From an uncultured Dorea sp. (GTDB lineage: Bacteria; Bacillota; Clostridia; Lachnospirales; Lachnospiraceae), in assembly GCA_910580235.1 (NCBI GenBank), contig CAJTVU010000005.1:62001-126000 (forward strand): a stretch of 64,000 bases of DNA, given 5' to 3'. The notes under the pieces are model-generated. The model did not search any database, had not been told where the DNA came from, and worked only from the letters and a program-made list of their open reading frames with translations. Numbering within the stretch: position 1 is the first letter of the stretch; each line of letters begins with the position of its first letter. Shown piece after piece: positions 59,688 through 64,000 of the stretch. Made by a program: the position numbers and the translations under genes.

Positions 59688-60932
59688 ATGGCAATTAATA
59701 AATCAGGCAAAGTGTTGCCAAAGGGAATTATCTGGATTGAAAAAAAGCAACTTTACATGGGGAGATTTCAGTATCAAAATGCAACATATACAAAGTACGG
59801 AAAAAACTGGAGGAAATTAGAAAAGGAATTACAGGATTTGCGTTATGAAGTAGAACATGGGCTTAGAGGGAAAGGCGATAGCACTAGTTTAAATGAATGG
59901 TTTGATGTATGGCTCAATGCATATAAACGCCGAGTTATTAAAGACAGTACATATGTAAGATATAAATATTTATATGAGCATTATATTCAGGGGAAATTAG
60001 GGAGAAGGCGGATTTCAAATATTAAGCAGATTATTATACAAAAATTGATAAATGAATTGGCTGAGAATAATTATAGTACCTCTACTATAAGAGATATATA
60101 TGATGTATTGCATAGTATATTCAATTTAGCAATACAAAATGAGAGCTTGGTGAGAAACCCTTGCAATGGAATAGTATTGCCTAAAACTAAAGAAAAAGAA
60201 AGGAGGGTTCTAACAATAGAGGAAGAAAGGATTCTTTTAGAATATGCAGAGAACCGTTTGTGTGAATCATTGATTAAAGTGGCTTTGGGGACAGGAATGA
60301 GAGCAGGAGAGCTACTAGGGCTGACATGGCAAGACATTAACTTTGAAACTAATGAAATTAATGTTGATAAGACATTAGTCTACATTCGGGACATAAAGAA
60401 TGGGAAGTATGGATTTAAATTTCAAACGCCAAAAACAAAAGCGGGAATACGGGTGATACCAATGCAGAGAAACGTAAAGGAAGCATTGAAGAAGCAAAAA
60501 GAACAATTGGATTTGTTGAAGAATAGTACAAGAAATTGGGAATACGCAGAAGGGTTTGAAGGGCTAGTGTTTCTAAACAGAACAGGAAAGCCAAGGCAGG
60601 GAATAGATTTCCGTAATGATTTAAAACGGATAGAGCAGGCAATCAATAAAGACAGAAAAAAAGAATCAGTTGAAACAAGAGAAGCCTATACGCCTATCGA
60701 ACATTTTCACCCTCATTCTTTGCGTCATACATTTGCAACAAGATGCTTTGAAGCGGGTATCGAAGCAAAAGTGGTGCAGAATTATCTTGGACATGCTTCT
60801 ATTTCAATGACATTGGATTTATATACACATGTTTCACAGAAAAAGGCAAAAATGGAAATGGATAAGCTACAGAAATTATATGGAGAGGACAACATAAGAA
60901 ATAATGTCGAATTGCGGAAATTAAATCTCTGA
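59688..60932 (+). CDS. int: Tyrosine-type integrase
   Basis: The 414-residue integrase has an arm-binding N-terminus (IWIEKKQLYMGRFQYQNATYTKYG), a SAM-like core-binding domain (about 65-160), and the catalytic domain. The pentad is visible: Arg in GTGMRAGELLGL, then HPHSLRHTFATR, and LGHASISMTLDLYTHV with the nucleophile Tyr. All catalytic residues are present, so it should be active. GAGGAG directly precedes the ATG. Confidence 0.95.
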   Translation: MAINKSGKVLPKGIIWIEKKQLYMGRFQYQNATYTKYGKNWRKLEKELQDLRYEVEHGLRGKGDSTSLNEWFDVWLNAYKRRVIKDSTYVRYKYLYEHYIQGKLGRRRISNIKQIIIQKLINELAENNYSTSTIRDIYDVLHSIFNLAIQNESLVRNPCNGIVLPKTKEKERRVLTIEEERILLEYAENRLCESLIKVALGTGMRAGELLGLTWQDINFETNEINVDKTLVYIRDIKNGKYGFKFQTPKTKAGIRVIPMQRNVKEALKKQKEQLDLLKNSTRNWEYAEGFEGLVFLNRTGKPRQGIDFRNDLKRIEQAINKDRKKESVETREAYTPIEHFHPHSLRHTFATRCFEAGIEAKVVQNYLGHASISMTLDLYTHVSQKKAKMEMDKLQKLYGEDNIRNNVELRKLNL

Positions 60933-61051
60933 AAATATTGATAACCATGTCTGGTTTTGATAGAATAAAATAAGTGCTACCAACGACGGTAGGCGGTTAG
61001 CCTCCTTTGGTTCCGAAGGCTTCCTTCGAGAATGGAAAGGAGGGGATGCTG

Positions 61052-61141
61052 ATGGTTACATACTCTGAATTATTTCAGTTCTGTATCGTGCTTATTAGCG
61101 TTGCAGGCCTTGTCTACAAGATCTGCAACAAAAAAAAGTAA
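61052..61141 (+). CDS. Holin-like type I toxin of the element
   Basis: A 29-residue ORF: MVTYSELFQFC, IVLISVAGLVYK, ICNKKK. The MVTYxELFQF start and lysine tail are typical of putative holin-like type I toxins in Firmicutes. AAAGGAGGGG lies upstream; ATG 61046 is also in frame but too close. It sits between int and attR as a stability module. Confidence 0.8.
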   Translation: MVTYSELFQFCIVLISVAGLVYKICNKKK

Positions 61142-61212
61142 CCGCCAGGGCTCAAACTTGCGGTTACTTTTGTAACTTTAGGTGAAGGCTGACCGTCTAC
61201 CGGTAGCACTTC
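61135..61212 (-). ncRNA. Toxin terminator and candidate antisense antitoxin region
   Basis: GTAACCGC / GCGGTTAC (61138-61165) forms the toxin terminator. Beyond it, on the minus strand, GTGCTACCGGTAGACGGTCAGCC (61190-61212) resembles the toxin leader GTGCTACC...GACGGTAGGCGG (about 60975-60998). This is the usual arrangement of a type I antitoxin RNA that pairs with the toxin mRNA. The RNA ends are not determined. Confidence 0.5.
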
Positions 61213-61309
61213 TTCTGTAATCATATTAGCATCTTCAGATTTTTATGTCAAGTGTTCTCGGGAGCAATCATTCCAGAAAGCGTATTCCCATATAAACACT
61301 GAAAGCAAA

Positions 61310-61330
61310 ACTGTGTAAAAACTGTGTACT
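61310..61330. repeat. Putative attR: 21-bp direct repeat
   Basis: Exact copy of 56500-56520, lying 378 bp after int and 23 bp before the right 68-bp repeat. The gap 61213-61309 has no gene. Confidence 0.75.
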
Positions 61331-61353
61331 CTTCCGGAAGAAGGACATCATGC

Positions 61354-61421
61354 ACAGCGAAAGCCCGCTAACCTTGCGGCTTGCGGGCTTCCGTTGTTTT
61401 ATAGTTATCTAAAGGAATGAG
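61354..61421. repeat. 68-bp direct repeat, right copy
   Basis: Identical over 68 bp to 56325-56392. On the minus strand both copies read ...LDNYKTTEARKPQG and stop, followed by a hairpin. It may be the 3' end of a small gene plus its terminator. Confidence 0.9.
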
Positions 61422-61478
61422 AGTAAAGTGCGGCATCGGATGTCCCGATGCTTTACTTCTATGAGGGGGTGATAGCTG

Positions 61479-61511
61479 ATGTCCTTTTCAACTATCTGTC
61501 TTATAGTATAA
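61479..61511 (+). pseudogene. Truncated type I toxin-like ORF
   Basis: MSFSTICLIV and stop, ten codons. It is preceded by GAGGGGGTGATAGCTG, the same kind of ribosome site as toxins A and B, and by a hairpin leader AGTAAAG...CTTTACT. The ORF ends early, so it is probably a dead toxin or a leader remnant. Confidence 0.4.
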
Positions 61512-61580
61512 AAGGTAAATATGTCCAAACTATGTTGATTTTATAAAAGAAAAAGAAAAAATCTTAAGAAAACCTTAAAA

Positions 61581-61925
61581 CTACGCTATTTCGCGCTCTG
61601 TCCTTCTAAGATGGCTTACTAAAATATCGAGAAATTCACCTGAGGTTGGCTTTGCTTGAAGTGGATGAAGAGCAATTTCCTGAAGGTAAAGACGGTTTCC
61701 CCGCTCCCAGCATGTAGAGACTACTGTGCGGATATCTCGTTCAACGCTGCTGCTTGTCGTATCAAACTGTCTGGCAATCTCAGGGTAAAGCAATTTGCTG
61801 ATTGCCAGAAGATAATCTTCGTCACCAGCACATAATTTAATACCATAACTTAAATAACGGTATCCTCGGTAAGTGGCGCCAATTCCAAGAGAGCGGATAA
61901 GGCATTCGATGCTAAAATCGCACAT
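61581..61925 (-). CDS. Free-standing Spo0A C-terminal DNA-binding domain protein
   Basis: The 114-residue protein matches the Spo0A effector domain: IRSLGIGATYRGYRYLSYGI, AISKLLYPEIARQFDTTSSS, VERDIRTVVSTCWERGN and KPTSGEFLDILVSHLRR. No receiver domain precedes it; ATG 61925 is well placed after AGGAGG. Without phosphorylation control it could bind 0A boxes constitutively and compete with or modulate Spo0A. It lies just outside the mobile element. Confidence 0.88.
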   Translation of the reverse strand: MCDFSIECLIRSLGIGATYRGYRYLSYGIKLCAGDEDYLLAISKLLYPEIARQFDTTSSSVERDIRTVVSTCWERGNRLYLQEIALHPLQAKPTSGEFLDILVSHLRRTEREIA

Positions 61926-62120
61926 TCATTTATCCTCCTATTTTTTTGGAAATATATTCCAAAGATAAGCTGCAATTCTATTATAACAGTAAATCGGTAA
62001 GATTTTAAAGATAAGTGCAAAAATTAGATGATATTCGACATAATGTGTCATTCTTAGGAATTTAACACAATAAGTAGTTGTTCATATAGTAAACAGAGGG
62101 GGATAAAAGGAGGAATCTAT

Positions 62121-62909
62121 ATGAGCATTCGGGGAATAGACGTAAGCTATTTTCAGGGAAACGTTGACTGGGAGGCTGTAAAAGCTTCAGGCATACGCTT
62201 CGCTATGTTGCGCGCCGGATATGGTGTAAAGACGGTAGACGCACAATTTAAGAGAAATGCGAGTGAGTGTAACCGTCTGGGGATCCCGATCGGCGTATAT
62301 TGGTTTTCTTACGCCTATACAACGGAAATGGCACAGAAGGAAGCGGAAGCCTGCATCCGCACGATACAGGATTTTAGAATAGAATATCCGGTTGCATTTG
62401 ACTATGAAAATGAATCCATCAATTACGCTAAGAAAAACGGGGCGACAGTTACTCCGGCGCTCGTGACGGCGATGATAGACGCATTTTGTAAAAAAGTAGA
62501 AAAACTGGGATACTTCGCAATGTACTATGGAAATAACAGTTTTCTGAAGCAATGGGCTGACAACTCCCTCAGGAAGAAATATGCCCTATGGTATGCCAGA
62601 TACCAATCAGAGCCGGGCATCGCGGATCTGGGGATGTGGCAGTATAGTAATACCGGAAAGGTTTCCGGTATTAGTGGAAATATAGACATGAATATATCCT
62701 ACTATGATTTTCCAAAGGTAATCGCCAAAGCAGGGCTTAACCATTTGAGCGGAGCCGGAGGGAGGAAATATACCGTGCGCCAGGGAGATACTTTGAGCGA
62801 GATCGCAGTCCGATTTGGGACGACGGTAAAAGAACTGCAGCGATTGAACAATATTCAAAATCCGGATCGTATCTATGCAGGCCAGGTAATCCGGTTGGGG
62901 ACGGGGTAA
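62121..62909 (+). CDS. GH25 lysozyme with C-terminal LysM domain
   Basis: The 262-residue muramidase has a GH25 domain (about 1-205) with GIDVSYFQGNVDWEAV, FDYENES and YYGNN. One LysM domain follows (about 216-260, YTVRQGDTLSEIAVRFGTTV). No signal peptide is seen, as in phage or spore lysozymes, so release would need lysis or another route. AAAGGAGG precedes the ATG. The last four residues, LGTG, are encoded by a family B palindrome. Confidence 0.94.
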   Translation: MSIRGIDVSYFQGNVDWEAVKASGIRFAMLRAGYGVKTVDAQFKRNASECNRLGIPIGVYWFSYAYTTEMAQKEAEACIRTIQDFRIEYPVAFDYENESINYAKKNGATVTPALVTAMIDAFCKKVEKLGYFAMYYGNNSFLKQWADNSLRKKYALWYARYQSEPGIADLGMWQYSNTGKVSGISGNIDMNISYYDFPKVIAKAGLNHLSGAGGRKYTVRQGDTLSEIAVRFGTTVKELQRLNNIQNPDRIYAGQVIRLGTG

Positions 62910-62934
62910 AATTAATTTTACCCCGTCCCTAACC
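62893..62934. repeat. Dispersed palindrome, family B, copy 3
   Basis: The 21-bp arms (62893-62913 and 62914-62934) have one mismatch and no loop. The palindrome carries the stop codons of both convergent neighbours, and each protein ends LGTG because of it. Confidence 0.9.
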
Positions 62935-64000
62935 CTTTTTGTTCTTGTTTATTTTTATACATTAGGTCGTCCGCTCTTCGGAACACGTCGGCAAAAGATT
63001 TGTCCTGGCTGCTGTCATATGGAGTTGTCCCTCTGGCAATCTGTAGCTCCTGCTTATAGCGCTTGTCAGGAGAGCGGTTGAATATGGCGATCTCGTCTCT
63101 AAAATGTTCCATCAGCTCTTCGCGCCGTTCTACCGCTCCATCTGTGAGCACGGCGACAAATTCGTCTCCACCGATACGGTAGAGGGCTTCGGGGCCAAAG
63201 GTTTTTTTCATAATGTGGGAAGCGTCTGTAAGCAACATATCTCCTGCTTCATGCCCAAAAGTGTCATTCATTTTCTTTAAATCATTCAAGTCCATAAGAA
63301 CAACTGCAAAGGAAGCATCTCCTTCTTTGATATGGTTGTCCATATCCAGAACGGTCTCGTTATAAGCAGTCTTATTGCCGATTCCTGTAAGGCTGTCTGT
63401 ATAAGCAAGCCCATTGATGTAGTCAATGCGTTCCTTGAGGGCACTGGCAGTCTGGCGGAAGCTTTCCGCCAACAGGCCCACCTCGTCGTTAGATATGTAA
63501 TCTATGGTCACATCCAAATCCCCTCTTGCAATCTTCTGCGACGCATCCGTCAATTGCCGCAGAGGAGTAATAATACGCCGGATAATCCTGTAGATCAGCG
63601 GCGGGAGAAGCGCCAATATGAGAAGGTTAGACGCCAGAAGAAGGTGAGTCAGTAATGTCTGTATAGACATAGTGACCTCATCTGCAGGAGCGACAATAGC
63701 AAAGGGCATCCCGTTATCTAGGAATAGAGAAGCCACCAGATACTCTTTTCCTTTCCAGCTATAGCGGGCAACATCCGGATGTTGTATCGAATCTATCAAT
63801 AAATCCATAAGTTCCTTTAATTCGCCCAGATATCCCGCCCGCTGTAAGCCGGTGGGATAGTCAGGGTGGTAGACGATGTTATTATCGTTATCAAGAAGAA
63901 CAGGATATCCCGTATCGTAAACAGATACAGACCCCGCGATCTCCTGCAGGATGCCTGCACTTATATCCATTCCTATAGTTCCGATCACAGTATCGCCCAG
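62918..64000 (-). CDS. Membrane GGDEF diguanylate cyclase, 5' end off the window
   Basis: The visible part shows a Cache-like extracellular sensor end (GSVSVYDTGYPVLLDNDNNIV), one membrane segment, and a HAMP domain (PLRQLTDASQKIARGDLDV). A C-terminal GGDEF domain with an intact RIGGDEFVAVL active site follows. It should make c-di-GMP in response to an external ligand. The frame is open to the edge at 64000, so the start is missing. The C-terminal GLGTG comes from the family B palindrome. Confidence 0.92.
   Translation of the reverse strand: MGDTVIGTIGMDISAGILQEIAGSVSVYDTGYPVLLDNDNNIVYHPDYPTGLQRAGYLGELKELMDLLIDSIQHPDVARYSWKGKEYLVASLFLDNGMPFAIVAPADEVTMSIQTLLTHLLLASNLLILALLPPLIYRIIRRIITPLRQLTDASQKIARGDLDVTIDYISNDEVGLLAESFRQTASALKERIDYINGLAYTDSLTGIGNKTAYNETVLDMDNHIKEGDASFAVVLMDLNDLKKMNDTFGHEAGDMLLTDASHIMKKTFGPEALYRIGGDEFVAVLTDGAVERREELMEHFRDEIAIFNRSPDKRYKQELQIARGTTPYDSSQDKSFADVFRRADDLMYKNKQEQKGLGTG

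Larger units (their letters stand above)
56500..61330. mobile_element. Compact integrative/mobilizable element of about 4.8 kb
   Basis: The segment between 21-bp repeats is clearly richer in A+T than its surroundings. It carries a small unknown gene, two HTH regulators, an excisionase-like gene, a large hairpin, a MobT/Rep_trans gene, a tyrosine integrase and a type I toxin. The set matches a Tn916-family-like mobilizable element reduced to regulation, mobilization and integration. It has no conjugation (type IV secretion) genes, so transfer would need a helper element. Confidence 0.8.

Overview
The window looks like a chromosomal segment of a spore-forming gut Lachnospiraceae (Clostridium cluster XIVa; relatives would be C. 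scindens, Dorea, Mediterraneibacter). This rests on moderate G+C, strong AGGAGG ribosome sites, sporulation genes (spoIID, a spoIIQ-like gene, cwlD, bofA, a Spo0A DNA-binding domain), anaerobic peroxide defence (rubrerythrin plus reverse rubrerythrin), a Firmicutes-type Tad locus, and the yaaO-holB-yaaT-yabB-yabC gene order. The species cannot be fixed from this window. No rRNA, tRNA or CRISPR array was seen.

Layout. 0-5 kb: end of an unknown gene, glycogen phosphorylase, spoIID and a spoIIQ-like gene, a GIY-YIG gene, and three copies of a dispersed hairpin repeat. 5-7.6 kb (minus): hemolysin-III-like membrane protein, rubrerythrin, reverse rubrerythrin, and a PerR-type regulator. 7.7-13.9 kb: NlpC/P60 hydrolase, a DnaA-box-rich gap, DUF1858 protein, mecA, GH18 envelope protein, cwlD. 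13.9-17.3 kb: tsaC/sua5, upp, dCMP deaminase, DUF2508/bofA, phosphopantetheinyl transferase. 17.5-25.8 kb: a ten-gene Tad (type IVb pilus) operon, including a 59-codon Flp pilin. 25.9-31.2 kb: rhomboid, histidine kinase, HIT, sigma factor, murG, two envelope proteins and a 33-codon ORF.

31.2-34.7 kb is an accessory scrap zone. It has a DUF1016 nuclease-like gene, two intact and at least three broken type I toxin-like small genes, duplicated gene fragments and repeats. 34.9-53 kb is core: pgi, yaaO-like decarboxylase, kinase, holB, ricT, trmN6, rsmI, sugar ABC ATPase, metG, ddh, tatD, ksgA, citrate synthase, an alpha/beta hydrolase and a ThrE-type exporter. Two structured non-coding stretches lie here, upstream of metG and of ksgA. 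53.1-56.2 kb is a large wall-anchored transglutaminase-like surface protein.

56.5-61.3 kb is a small A+T-rich integrative element. It carries a repressor, an excisionase-like gene, a probable oriT hairpin, a MobT/Rep_trans relaxase, a tyrosine integrase and a type I holin-like toxin. It is bounded by 21-bp direct repeats and, outside those, by perfect 68-bp direct repeats. After it come a free-standing Spo0A DNA-binding domain, a GH25-LysM lysozyme and a GGDEF protein that runs off the end.

Three features look least described. First, seven type I toxin-like loci, intact or broken, sit in one 64-kb window. Second, two families of dispersed perfect palindromes sit at gene 3' ends and supply the last codons of several proteins. 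Third, the element is a very compact mobilizable unit. All calls were made by reading the sequence; no database search was run.
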